Source: Actinidia chinensis | Taxonomy: Eukaryota; Streptophyta; Magnoliopsida; Ericales; Actinidiaceae | Assembly (NCBI GenBank): GCA_009663005.1 | Contig: VIGQ01000011.1 | Coordinates: 50,001 to 70,000 of the forward strand | Direction: 5' to 3' | DNA: 20,000 nucleotides | Shown: piece after piece, positions 1 to 9,435 of the stretch | Layout: the number at the start of each line of letters is the position of its first letter | How positions within the stretch are numbered: position 1 is the stretch's first letter | Made by a program: the position numbers and the translations under genes | The notes under the pieces: generated by a model | What the model saw: the letters and a program-made list of their open reading frames with translations, nothing else | The model's database searches: none | Told to the model about the DNA's origin: nothing

Positions 1-608
1 TTACTACTATTAGAACTATTGTCCATGGAGCTAATTTTTTTATAAAAAAAAATGACTAAGTCGCCTTTACTTTGGGCTTGCATTTTTTTTTCTCAATACA
101 CCACTAAGATTTTCTCAAAATACAATTTATTTGTAAATTATTTTTGTAGTTTTTATAATACATATTTTTTTTACAAAAACAGTCGTGTCTAAATAATTTA
201 CTTTTAAAAAATACAAATACCTCCCCTGTACTTAAACAAAAACTTTGTTCCCAATAAAAATCTTTATTTTAAGTTGATTCTAATATTTTACTTTTTAAGT
301 GTTCCTGAGCTAACAGACTTTAAAAAAATAAATTTTATTATTATTTTTTTAAAAAAATGAAATGTTTTATTAGTTTAATTGGTGTATTGAGAAAATAAAT
401 TTACAATTCTAAACTATAAGGCAATTTTGCCATTTTTGGCAGCAAAAATAGTCTCTAAGAACAATCTTGACAATAATTTCAAATGAAGGGAGGTCCGTAT
501 ACTTTTAAAAACTACAAGGTAGGTAATCTATATTTTTCGAAAATCTCAGGGGCGGTCAGTGAATTTGCCCATAAATTTTTGTTTAAATCACTTTAAATGA
601 TAAACGTG
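1..608. other. A/T-rich intergenic spacer
   Basis: I see no gene, RNA gene or bounded repeat here. The stretch consists of A- and T-runs with stop codons in every frame. It looks like ordinary plant intergenic DNA. Confidence 0.6.
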
Positions 609-880
609 CTTCCTCTGTCCCAACTTATTTGTCCACATTAACTTTTTAATATCCCAAATGTTTATCCATTCTAAAAATCACTACTAAAATATTGTCAATT
701 TCTATTTTTGCTCTTTCATTTTTGATTTATGTGACCACATTCACTTTTTTACTTTTAGGTAATTTTAAATTGTTGAAAGTTAATCTTAGATTTATTGAAA
801 ATTTTTAAAGAGCATCTCTATTTTTCTTCTTAAAAAATTAAATTCTCCAAAATGGACCAAACAAATTATGATGAATAAAG
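609..880. mobile_element. Probable Stowaway/mariner-like MITE, degenerate
   Basis: The left end reads CTTCCTCTGTCCCAACTTAT, close to the CTCCCTCYGTCCCA start typical of plant Stowaway MITEs. The right end, read on the minus strand, begins CTTTATTCATCATAATTTG and then TTTGGTCC, which pairs imperfectly with the left end (roughly 14 of 23 positions by eye). The right end abuts TA, as expected of a TA target duplication. The left neighbour is TG, which would need one mutation. The length of about 270 bp and the absence of coding capacity fit a MITE. The poor terminal match means this is an old copy or a chance resemblance. Confidence 0.42.
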
Positions 881-1317
881 TATTCTCTTATCTCTAATCT
901 CTATTGCTCTATAGATTTGATTGTATATTTATAAAAATGACTTATAGGTATAACTTTTTGTGCAAGATTACCAGCGAATTTTTATCAAGTTTAATTTGAG
1001 CAATTAAGTTCTTTTTAGAAATTTGTACAAACTAAGTTCAAGTTGCCATAAATGTGCATTTATTTCAATTTACCCTTTTTCCCAATAAAATGTGAATTTC
1101 ACTTATATTAATAACCATTTATTTACTTAAAACCAGATTTTTTATGTAAAATTTAAGCATTTTATTTTTCTCATTACTTGTTAAACCATAATTATGCTTA
1201 TACAACCAACCCTTTTACCTTAGTTAACTAATTGTTATAAGATTATGCAAATTATTAATTATTTCGCACCCAATTTTCAAAATATTATAACATAGAATCA
1301 AATTTATTTCAATGATA
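881..1317. other. A/T-rich intergenic spacer
   Basis: No supported feature. The composition is uniformly A/T-rich until it switches abruptly to C/T-rich sequence at about 1318. Confidence 0.6.
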
Positions 1318-1690
1318 GCTGCCTCCGATCCCCCGCCTTCCTCTTTGCTTTCCCCCTTCCCTTTCGCTACTGTCCCCTCGCCTCCCTCTTTCTTCTTCCC
1401 CTTCCCCTCCTTTCCTTGCCCCCCCCCCCTGCCTTTTCTCTGATTACCCTTCGCTCTCACCCCGTGTCCTTCTGTTTTGCTGCCCCCCGGCCCCCCTTGG
1501 CCCGCTCTGCTCTTCTGCTCACTTTGCCTTCGTTGTGCCCCCTTCTTTCCCCTCGCCCATTGCTTGTCCCCCTCTCCCTTTTCTCTCCCCTTCCTGCTCC
1601 TTCTTGTCCCCCCCGCTCTCTTTCTTTGTCCCTTTTCCTCTCTTTTTCTTTCTTTTGCCTCCTCTTTCTTCTCTCTCTTCTTTTCTCTCA
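1318..1690. repeat. Polypyrimidine (C/T) low-complexity tract, about 370 bp
   Basis: The plus strand is almost entirely C and T, with scattered G and very few A. It includes a run of 11 C at 1419-1429. Open frames cross it on both strands only because a two-base alphabet cannot spell most stop codons. Their predicted proteins are K/E/R/G-rich on one strand and L/S/P/F-rich on the other, so I do not call them genes. The bias is extreme against the A/T-rich flanks, and the edges are sharp. Known properties of such tracts include triplex (H-DNA) potential and length instability; whether that applies here is inference. Confidence 0.85.
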
Positions 1691-1704
1691 GCTGTGTGGA
1701 TGCT

Positions 1705-1850
1705 ATCGGGAAAAGAAGGGCAAGGGGGGGGGACAACCGCCAGACGACTCAAAAACAACCAAAAAGGCGGGGTGGGAAAAATCACGAGGGTGAGATTGGT
1801 TCCAACAGTTGCCGGTGGAAGAAGGAGGGGTAAGAAAATGTAAGGTACAC
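1705..1850. other. Purine-rich flank of the polypyrimidine tract
   Basis: Just past the C/T tract the plus strand turns purine-rich, with nine G at 1724-1732 and several GGGG/AAAA blocks up to about 1850. The strand bias therefore reverses within tens of bases. No gene is supported. Confidence 0.5.
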
Positions 1851-2042
1851 AAAAAAAACGCATAGCTCTCCTCTCTTTTTACTATTATTCTTTCATACGC
1901 ATTTAATCTTTGTATAGCCATATGCTTCAGCTCCCTCAAATTAGAGGAATGTATAATCCTACATTTGGACTATAATAATACACAAGGCACAGTTCTTCCC
2001 GCCTCCTCATCATTCCTCTTTTACGCGGGAATAGTCAACTTT
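1851..2042. other. Intergenic spacer before the tandem array
   Basis: Mixed-composition sequence with no gene. It separates the purine-rich flank from the first recognisable unit of the tandem array at 2043. Confidence 0.5.
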
Positions 2043-2619
2043 TATGAAAATAAGACTTGACAACCCATCAACATTGGTTTTTCTAGTCAATAAAAGATAA
2101 TTTTTGCTAAATTGGCGTTATCTTTTTCTTGATGTTATCAACATTATTAAAGTGTTTATCATACATTATCAAGGTGTTGGACCGTGTTTAACTGTTATTC
2201 TTCTAAAATTAGTGTATGAAATTAGATTTGATGGATAATTATCACCATTTTTTTCCCAAGCAAATTAATATACCTAATGGTTGCTCAAATTGGCCGAATG
2301 CAATTTTTATGCATTTTCCACTGTGATCGATTGTGATACTTAAAGGTTTTTTAACGTGTTCACTATTTTTTTCTAAAATTAGTGTCTAAATAAGACTGGA
2401 CAATTATCAAGATTTGTCTTCCCAAGTCAAGATTTCTAATTCTTGCTAAATTGTTCGAATGGCAATTTTTATATATTTTTTTTATAGATTATCAATACTT
2501 AAAGTGTTCCCACGCGTTCACCGTTTCTTCTAATTACTGTATGAAAATAATACTTGACAATTATCAAGTCCAAATATCCTAACTCCCCCCCTTGCTTAAT
2601 GGCCGACGTATGCAATTAG
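2043..2619. repeat. Degenerate tandem array, unit about 155-172 bp, copies A-D
   Basis: Four head-to-tail units are visible: A 2043-2214, B 2215-2384, C 2385-2539, and D from 2540 (truncated near 2619). Each begins with a version of TATGAAAATAAGACTTGACA. A middle block resembles TTGCTAAATTGGCCGAATG followed by a T-rich stretch. Units A to C end in a block like TTCTTCTAAAATTAGTG. Copies are clearly related but diverged, with indels mostly in the T-rich parts, so the array is old or not homogenised. It does not match a plant satellite that I recognise. Confidence 0.8.
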
Positions 2620-2956
2620 ACAGTGTTAGAGCAGTGTCTCATTGTTTCTCGGACAAGATAGGTAGGGAGGCATGGAAGAGAGCGAGCGGAAAAAAAAGGG
2701 GGATCACGGGGAGGGGAAGCGGTAAGTGTAGGGGGATGGGGGAGCATGAAAATAGGCAGGCTCCAGCGGGAACGAGAGAATCACGGAAGGGGTTTTAACA
2801 AGAGAGGAAAGAAAAAAAAGATGAGGCACGCAGAGGCAGACTGGGCAAGGAGGTGACAAGAGTGGGGTCTGTCAATACACAGAGCGGACGCAAGGAAGAA
2901 ACGAGAGAGGCAAAAAATAGGTGGATATATAAAAAAGAGGAAAATCTTCCCTTCTT
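2620..2956. other. Purine-rich (G/A) block interrupting the tandem array
   Basis: Within copy D the sequence switches to G/A-rich DNA for about 335 bp, then the array resumes. Many GGGG and GAGAG blocks occur, and the G+C content is well above the flanks. ORFs crossing it on either strand are compositional artefacts. Its bias is the strand-mirror of the 1318-1690 tract, but I found no long collinear inverted match. Only a short block (AGAGCGGACGCAAGG versus the reverse complement of the tract) lines up. Confidence 0.7.
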
Positions 2957-3145
2957 TCTGAAAATACACTTTGACTTAAATTTGCCAAATATGCAACGTT
3001 TATACCCTTTTTTCCCTGCCTTATAATCGTTTAAAGCTGTTTAATTTTCACTTGCTCTTCTAAGTTAGTGTGTGACAGTAGGACTTCTATAATTAATCAA
3101 AATTTGTTTTTTCAAGTAAACCTCTAATGCCTATTTAGAATTTGA
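2957..3145. repeat. Tandem array continued, copies E and F (partial)
   Basis: Copy E (2957-3070) starts TCTGAAAATACACTTTGACT, lacks part of the middle of the unit, keeps a TTTGCCAAATATGCAACGTT block and ends CTTCTAAGTTAGTG. Copy F begins at 3071 and matches the first half of copy C, including a TTTTTCAAGTAAACCTCTAA block. Homology fades near 3145. Together with copies A-D this gives about six units or part-units. Confidence 0.7.
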
Positions 3146-3689
3146 TGTCACGATTTTGACGGTGGCCTTTGGTGAAATAAAAAAGGCATGGCAAAATAAG
3201 AAGTCACTTTTTTAATCACTTTCCCTTGATTGTTTCTCTACATCTCGTGTTATTTTTATATATCGAAAAAATTACAATGAATAGGATTAATATGAATTGT
3301 AAAATTTCAATAAACAGTTGAAATACATTAATCAGAATACATACTAAAAAAATTATTATTGTAATAAAGGCATATTTAATTTTGAATGATTACATTTGTT
3401 ACATTAAGTTTAGTTAAACTTTGATGAAAATTGGTATTAAGGAATGAAAAATGAATTAACATATTTTAACTCAAATAGCAACACAAAGTTTATTTTAAGA
3501 TTAAAGCGTGCATGCATAGATTTGATAAACCACTTAGAATTTGAAGATTCTGTAACTAACTCGTACTCTTAAAAAATAAACAGTGCTCTTAAAGTTGATG
3601 TCTACACATGATTAAAATGATATCCGTATATTCTACACGTTATATTCAATGTCAATATTCACATAAAAATGGTATGAAGAGTCAAACCA
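3146..3689. other. A/T-rich intergenic spacer
   Basis: No gene or bounded repeat seen. Frames are short and interrupted. Confidence 0.6.
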
Positions 3690-3780
3690 GTACTTAACTC
3701 AATTGGATAGTTAACGTTTTGGGTTTGCTAAAAAAATAGTGTTCAAGTTGCTATTGTCACAAGTTCGATCGATCAAGGGC
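3690..3780 (+). mobile_element. tRNA-like Pol III motif pair, possible SINE head
   Basis: TAACTCAATTGG at 3695-3706 fits the tRNA A-box consensus. AAGTTCGATC at 3761-3770 resembles a B-box. Spacing between the box starts is about 66 bp, longer than the usual 35-50 bp, so an insertion or chance must be allowed for. No cloverleaf tRNA can be drawn, and the A-tail and target duplication of a SINE are not clear. Treat this as a weak candidate; the neighbouring LTR remnant may include it. Confidence 0.25.
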
Positions 3781-4806
3781 TGATAAGCCAGCCGAAGCCA
3801 ATAAAGGAAATAATTACTCACTGGAATAATAGTGCAACCACAACCGAAGTCCAGATTTGGTCAACCGAAGTTAAAAAAAAAACACAACAAAGTAAAAAAC
3901 ATAGGAACAACAACCTTTGGAAAAATCAGTGAAACTCGATCGAATCTCGCGGAAGTTTGAGATTCAGTCAACCGAAATCTGTCAAGGTTAAAAGTGAAGA
4001 AGGTAGATCTCACTAACATGCAGATACAACTCGACCCAAAGTTGACATTCGGTTGAATCGAAGTTATAAATAGCTACCGAGTCATCAACTTTTGGAAAAC
4101 AAAGAGTGGCTCCTCTGGAACTTCAGTGTAACTTCGATCCGAAGTTGAAGTTTGGTCTACGAAGTGTCGATCGAATTTGAGGCATTTTGATCATGCCCGT
4201 CCAAATCAAGAATCCAACAGTTGGATATTCATCAGAAGACTATTCAGAATCATTAAATATTTCAAACGACTCTATTCAACTTTTAGCTATAAATCCCATT
4301 GGGTTGTTGGAAGCATATTAAAGTACCAATCAAAATCATATCTATACTTGTATTTAATATTTTAAAGCATTGATCATTTATTGTGAGCTTTTAATTTGTC
4401 AAATCAAAGAGAGTAGATCATTTTAAAATAAAAAGGTTTTATTTTACTCATCATTGATCTAGAGTTGGTGAGCTTGAGTTACTTTAATTAGCATCCTCTT
4501 AAAAGGAGTGATTGGCAAATAGATAGGGATTCTCTTAAAGACTAGAAGTGTTCTAGTGATTATAAAGGTTTTTCAAACACTTTTAACCTTGAAGATAGTA
4601 AATTTCCAATGAAAGCTGGATATTGGACTTAAGGCCGAGATTTACGAACTACTATAAATCGTTTACAATCTTTATCTCCTTCTCATTTTAATTACTTATA
4701 TTTTATTTAAATAAGAGTCATTGTAGTATATTTTTAACAAGAATTTAATTCGTAATTAATCCTAACAATCTGTTTCACCCTCTTCATATTTTGCATTCTA
4801 GCTACA
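3781..4806 (+). mobile_element. Degenerate LTR or solo-LTR-like remnant, probably Ty1/copia type
   Basis: The layout is that of a plant copia LTR read on the plus strand. A U3-like part carries repeated CAACCGAA motifs. A TATA-like TTATAAATAG lies at 4064-4073. A downstream part contains GGACTTAAGGCCGAG and then ACTACTATAAATC (about 4626-4670), resembling the conserved 'GGAxxTAGGCCGAAC...TAAATC' segment of these LTRs. Near the end, CTGTTTCACCCTCTTCATAT (about 4770) resembles the 'CAATTCACCCCCCCTCTTG' block near copia LTR 3' ends. No primer-binding site follows and no gag or pol is attached, so it is a solo or truncated LTR. Both boundaries are uncertain. Family recognition is from memory of motifs. 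Confidence 0.5.
4064..4073 (+). promoter_or_regulatory. TATA-box-like site of the LTR remnant
   Basis: TTATAAATAG sits between the CAACCGAA-rich part and the presumed transcribed part of the LTR-like sequence, where an LTR promoter would be expected. In A/T-rich DNA this motif also arises by chance, so the call depends on the LTR interpretation. Confidence 0.35.
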
Positions 4807-5230
4807 ATATACATAAACTATCGATCAAGAAAAAAGCGGAGGCCTAGATTAAAATCCAATGTCTTTAAACCATAATGCCCTACTGTTAGTGTTAACGTGG
4901 ATGACATTCGTCCCAGGATAAAACTAATTTTTTGCCTTACCATAAGTGGCACTCACATGATGATCTAAAATATAAAATTAGAAAAACCAATTCACTTCTT
5001 TTTAAGAAAAAATTCGAGTTCATTGCCCTTTTAATTCCTAATGGCCAATCATAAGAGATAGAGTACAAATCATCATATTCATTAATCATGAATAATAATC
5101 ATGCCTAATATACAATTAAACAAAATTATGTATATTATACAAAAAATCATGCATATTAGAAAAATTAAAATTCAATTATATTATCCTAGAACCCATATCG
5201 AAATTCTTTGTAAGATTTTTTTAAAAATTG
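4807..5230. other. A/T-rich intergenic spacer
   Basis: No gene, primer-binding site or continuing polyprotein after the LTR-like end. Nothing else is supported. Confidence 0.55.
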
Positions 5231-5234
5231 GACG

Positions 5235-5279
5235 CTTACCAAACAGCTAACACTTCACTCGTAAACTTCGGTTGGTAAG
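5235..5279. repeat. Short hairpin carrying the LTR-type TTCGGTTG motif
   Basis: CTTACCAA at 5235-5242 is the exact inverse of TTGGTAAG at 5272-5279, giving an 8-bp stem with a 29-base loop. The right arm overlaps TTCGGTTG (5267-5274), the reverse complement of the CAACCGAA motif repeated in the LTR-like remnant 1 kb upstream. This may be another piece of that family or coincidence. Confidence 0.35.
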
Positions 5280-5927
5280 GTCTCCTATCTCACGAAGAGG
5301 ACTTGATGCGATAAAAAAAGCTCTCAGTCTTCTTACAATATTTCGCTTTTTTCTATGTCCCATGAATCGGTGAAGGACATGTATTCTTATACGATGTAGG
5401 AGATTCTTCATATCGGCTGAACAAAGGCTTAGAATCCCCTCCCAATTAATCAGCACCATAAATACTGCTTTCAATCTAAATCAAAACTGAAATATTTTGT
5501 TTTCCAGTTTTCATTTCAGAATTTCGCCCTTTACTATTCACAGCTCCATTTTAATTATTTATTGACTTTCGTTCTCCCAATTTTCAACAACGTACTAGTA
5601 CTATCGATTCACCACCGGATGTTGGCACCTGTAGTGAATGATGCTTGGAGAGCCCAAAAAGCTGCACCGCAAGCAGGAATTGGATTTATTCCGCGTGCTG
5701 TCTGCGACGTTAGCGTAAATAATGGACCACAACTTCGACATGGGGGGGGGGGGAGCGTTTTCTTTTACCGCTTATCAACGACGTCTACGGTTTTCTATTA
5801 CCTGGACGGTGGTTACTGGGATTAGACCAAACTTCGTACTTTTGCCGCTAATCACGCAACGGCTTATATGCGTAGTACTTTTCATTCAAAAAGTAGTTTT
5901 TTACTTTTCACTAGTCAAATTTTCATC
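5280..5927. other. Higher-GC segment of unknown origin
   Basis: Base composition is less A/T-rich than either side. A minus-strand 75-codon frame (5247-5474) and plus-strand frames (from 5562) run through it. None resembles a protein I know, and none continues into a longer gene. A run of 12 G occupies 5742-5753, so one plus frame gains a glycine run from a homopolymer. The segment could be a low-copy gene relic, an organelle insertion or transposon interior; I cannot choose. Confidence 0.4.
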
Positions 5928-6175
5928 GGGCCATGTTTGGTTATTTTTTTAAGATTGAAATTTGTCGGATTAAAAATTCAATCGGATTTAAGATTGGATA
6001 TAAATCTAATCGGACTAAGTCGGATTACTAATCTTATAAATCTCACTATACACTTATTTATTTTTACAAGAGATATGATTGTTGGATTAAACACTTTTTT
6101 TTATATTTTTTTATTTGCCCTCAGATATAATTTTAAAATATACCTTTTTAAAAATTTTTAATTTAAAATAATTAT

Positions 6176-6215
<40 letters not shown>

Positions 6216-6979
6216 ATGTAAAATTCGTGCTTATGAAAGGAGATTTATTTTAAATATAAAAAAATAATTTTATTTTAATTACAATCATACTTTTATTAAT
6301 TGATACATATAAGTTAACTCGTTGGTTAAAATGTGCTAACGCTGGTTATCATTAGGTAGATGTATATAAGATTCTATAATACTAAATGAAGTTTATATAT
6401 GTTACCTAAATTTTTCATTTATGTTACCAATGAGTCCTTATGATATTTTTTTTTCTCTTTTTCTTCAATCTAAAAAAATTAGTTAAAGACAAAAAATACT
6501 TTGAATAAGATTATCTATTTTTTATTATACTTCGTTTATTTTTTTTAAAAAAACAATATTTATTTTTATCTTGTCTACCACTCGATTTAAAAATCATTTT
6601 TTTAATTAGATTTAATTATTTTTTTTAACTTTGAAAATTAATGAGAGAGTAAAATTTTATATGTTGAATTGGATAAGATTTGAACAAACGCAATCCTTAT
6701 AGAATATAGTGATCATGGCTAACAATTCCGTATTTAAAATAAATTATTTGGATAAATCATAATTTCGATATTTTAGTAAATTTTGATAGTTTATGGTATT
6801 TTAGTAACTTGTAGGCCTGATTCATACCTATTGGATTTGTAATAATGGTGGTGGGTGGTATTACAAATTCTGCCATTTAATGGATTACATATCCAACCTC
6901 GAGAAAATTACAACACCATATTAGTGGCCCACAAGATTTATAATCCAATCCAATATCTAATCTCCAAACAAACATGCCC
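5928..6979. mobile_element. Possible TIR element defined by paired GGGC(C)ATGTTTG ends
   Basis: GGGCCATGTTTGGTTATTT at 5928 and, on the minus strand from 6979, GGGCATGTTTGTTTGGAG are near-identical over the first 12-15 bases. Both resemble the GGGC-TGTTTGG termini common on plant hAT- or Harbinger-type elements. Both ends continue into ATTGGAT/ATAAATC-rich sequence. The roughly 1-kb interior is A/T-rich and non-coding. No convincing target duplication was found. The alternative is that only the right 165 bp forms a MITE and the left end belongs to a second copy. Confidence 0.35.
6814..6978. mobile_element. Candidate 165-bp MITE with inverted ends
   Basis: The left end GGCCTGATTCATACC runs into TTGGATTTGTAAT. 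The right end, read inversely, is GGCATGTTTGTTTGG and runs into ATTGGATTGGATTATAA. The ends pair with gaps. The body includes GGTGGTGGGTGGTATTACAA, and its composition differs from the flanks. Size and lack of ORFs fit a MITE. I could not find a clear target duplication, so superfamily assignment is open. Confidence 0.45.
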
Positions 6980-7084
6980 TCAAAGTCTCCACAATTTTAG
7001 CTACCGATTTTGTAATCTACTTCTTTTTTAAATATTATGTGTGTTGTAATTCCTCACAACTGGTAACAACACATATACGTATAG

Positions 7085-7370
7085 GTGTCAAATAACCAGA
7101 ATGACACGGTAACGGTACGCTAAACGCACTGCTCGACACGGTTGATAGGTTGGACCGGATTAATTATTTTTTGGGGCATACATAGCACGACTAACATATT
7201 TATGTGAGTAAATTTAAATAATTTTAGATTTTTGACCATTAACCTCATTCATAAAAAAAATTATATACTGGGGCAGGGCACAATGGGTCGGGCCAATGGC
7301 CGTAACGACTTAAATACGGAGTACGATAAACGCCAAAATATATGGGTCAGGTTGCACACTGCCCATTTAA
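7085..7370. repeat. Degenerate dispersed repeat rich in CACGGTAACGG/GGGTCGGGCC motifs
   Basis: The segment has GC-richer words such as GACACGGTAACGGTACGC, CGACACGGTTGATAGG and GGGTCGGGCCAATGGCCGTA, separated by A/T-rich DNA. These resemble a widespread plant repeat type built from ACCCGACACGACCCG-like words. I know it only as a pattern and cannot name a family or exact borders. No ORF is present. Confidence 0.3.
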
Positions 7371-7829
7371 AAATTTTAGGTGCTTTTGTGATTTTTTTTT
7401 TAAATTAGATAAAAAATATATTAATTTTTGAACTCCTCTTAGCAAAAGAAATTGAAATATATAAAATTCTAATCAGCAGTAATTTTTTGTTTTGTAACAG
7501 GATGAAAAAAAATCCAAAAATCAAAGCATCTTAAAAATTCCTTAAAAACTTACCAACAAAGCCTAAGAAAGACTAGAGAGAATGATATCTACTTATAATT
7601 TTTTTCCTATTGTAGATAGAAGTGGGAAAAAATACAACAAGGTCCAAAATAAGTTTATCTAAAACATTAATTACCCTGCGCTATGCAAAAAAGAAAAGCA
7701 TCATTTTGATAATTTTTTTATCGTAGAAGAACAATAAAAAAATAATCATAAATAAGGGTAACTTTCAGGTACTTTTTTATAAAACTACCTATCTAATCTA
7801 AACTAATATAAATAGCTATTTTTTTCAAC
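7371..7829. other. A/T-rich intergenic spacer
   Basis: No gene or bounded element seen between the dispersed repeat and the foldback arm. Confidence 0.55.
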
Positions 7830-8208
7830 CTCTGCCTACTCCCACCCTCTCGATGTTACCTTTTTTTTTACATTCAAAACTTTTACCCTCAATTCCTCTT
7901 CAAACTATAATTTTGCCACTTCACCATTTTATTCTTTTTTTTAATAGTCCGTGAGTTTTTTTTTTTTACTTTCACTTCGAATTTTTATATAAAAACAAAT
8001 TTATGACAACATTTTAATAACGCCCTTTATGTTTTTTCCTTTTTTCCCCTGATTCTTGTTTTTTTTCTTTTACTTATTACTTTTACAATTTTTTATATAA
8101 AAAACAAAAAAATGACAGCCACATTAAACAAAACAAAGTAACTTAGGATAAAATTTTATTAATTTTTTTTTTACTTCCCACCTTATGTGTTTTATAAAAA
8201 GAAAAAAA
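7830..8208 (+). repeat. Left arm of a long imperfect inverted repeat (part 1)
   Basis: This arm matches the reverse complement of 9751-9965. Collinear blocks include ACCATTTTATTCTTTTTTTT (7924 on), a block ending TTTTTTATATAAAAAAC (about 8090), GGATAAAATTTTATTAAT (8148 on) and ACTTCCCACCTTATG (8173 on), followed by TTTTATAAAAAG. The arm also contains an internal duplication of a TTTTATATAAAAA...ATGACA unit near 7975-8015 and 8090-8120. Matching of the outermost part (7830-7910) is weak. That part does match the repeat at the far right of the window (19830-19950). The arm is interrupted at 8208 by a solo LTR. Confidence 0.7.
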
Positions 8209-9385
8209 TGTAACGACCCGACCCTCCCGGGCCGTTAATTTAACTTACCTAAATTCGCAGTAATTTTCCTCAAATACAAACAGAGCACTTTGTCTTCAAA
8301 TAGTCAATCGTCTTCAATGTTAGTTTACAATGTCTCCAAATAAATTAATACATAAAAATGACATAATCTTCAAAGCATTCACCGATCCATCTCGTACTAT
8401 CCAAAACTCCCCACTCTGCCTGAAAATTATTTTAAACAGGGAAGTATCATACTACGAGAAATGCTCATACGAATCATATGGCTCACAATAATGTCAAAGT
8501 AGCCAACGATCATTTTCCTCAAAGACCTCATACTAGGTCTTTCTTGTATACATCACTAGTGATCGGCCTCATCCACGCTCCAAGCTCTCGCTTTTCCCGG
8601 TGCCCTTAGTGGAACTATTGGCGGATCCCACTCCAGTCAATGTATCCATCAAGTCCATAGCATTTAGCCATCACATCATATCATAAAGATTATGATTGCA
8701 ATAAAATACCACGGATTTCAACATATAATACATTATCAAGAGGAATCAAATCAGATAGTTTAGAAAATAACTCCGGAGTTTAGAAAGCATATTTGTATAT
8801 CCTCCTGTTCCTCAAATTGACTCATTAGATATGTAGATCTGGCTCCATGATCATCATATTAAAATTCCACTTGATCCGACATCATTCATCGTTGATTTTT
8901 TACTACCCCCATGTCTTTCATACTCAAAGCTAACACACCTAATAATTTCTCCAAGTCTCCTATTTCTTTCTTTCTCACTTAGTTCTTTCTTTCTCACTCT
9001 CTGTTAATTCCTGTATCTTGCTATGTCCCCCTCAGAGACTGCTCTTTTCTTTTCTTTCTTTCCGTCTCTGACGTGCTCTTCTCTTCCTATCTTCTATGTA
9101 ATCTATTATACAATATAAAGATTTTTTATTATTTTATTAATTAATTTATTACTATTCTTTTTCATATTTTCTTTTTCTTTTTCTTTTTCCCTTTCTTTTT
9201 CCCTTTCTCTTTCGCTTTCGGCGCAGCCGCCCGCACCATCTGGGATTAAATTTTTTTATATAAATTACACGTCAGCTCTCCAACTTTTAATTACATTATA
9301 TCATATCATTTAAATGTCTCTTTAATTTTATCCCAAGTTATATCTTTTAATTAAAACCCAAAACATAAAAATCGGGTTTATTACA
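8209..9385 (+). mobile_element. Solo LTR, probably Ty3/gypsy type (1177 bp)
   Basis: The element starts TGTAACGACCCGA and ends TCGGGTTTATTACA. The end, read inversely, is TGTAATAAACCCGA, so it has the short inverted TG...CA termini of an LTR. The TGTAACG-CCCGA type is familiar from plant gypsy LTRs. Five A flank each side (8204-8208 and 9386-9390), consistent with a 5-bp target duplication, although A-runs make this ambiguous. No gag, pol, primer-binding site or second LTR adjoins, so recombination between two LTRs probably removed the interior. The body has a long pyrimidine-rich part (about 8950-9235) ending in a GC-rich GGCGCAGCCGCCCGCACC. The inverted-repeat arm resumes directly after it. 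Confidence 0.75.
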
Positions 9386-9435
9386 AAAAAAATGGATCAA
9401 AAGTTTGATGGGTTATAGTTATATATTATGTGATA
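9386..9435 (+). repeat. Left arm of the inverted repeat resumes after the LTR (part 2)
   Basis: ATGGATCAAAAG and TTTGATGGGTTATAGTTATA match the reverse complement of 9703-9760, which reads ATGAATCAAAG, then about 20 extra bases, then TTTGATGGGTTGATAGTTAT. The left arm was therefore continuous before the LTR inserted. Confidence 0.7.

Noticed and set aside
1224..1863. Several ORFs of 100-170 codons on both strands
   Set aside because: They are by-products of the C/T tract, where stop codons are rare. The peptides are low-complexity (K/E/G/R or L/S/P/F), overlap each other on both strands and have no domain.
2592..2969. ORFs across the purine-rich block on both strands
   Set aside because: They have the same compositional cause; the frames begin or end in tandem-repeat sequence and have no recognisable domain.
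3690..3771. A functional tRNA gene
   Set aside because: The boxes are too far apart, and no acceptor stem or anticodon arm can be drawn.
4177..4365. 62-codon plus-strand ORF
   Set aside because: It lies in LTR-like sequence, is F/Y/I/S-rich and shows no domain.
5247..5474. 75-codon minus-strand ORF, considered as an organelle-derived or host gene
   Set aside because: I could not match it to any mitochondrial, plastid or nuclear protein I know, and it overlaps a hairpin carrying an LTR motif. It is described only as part of an unknown segment.
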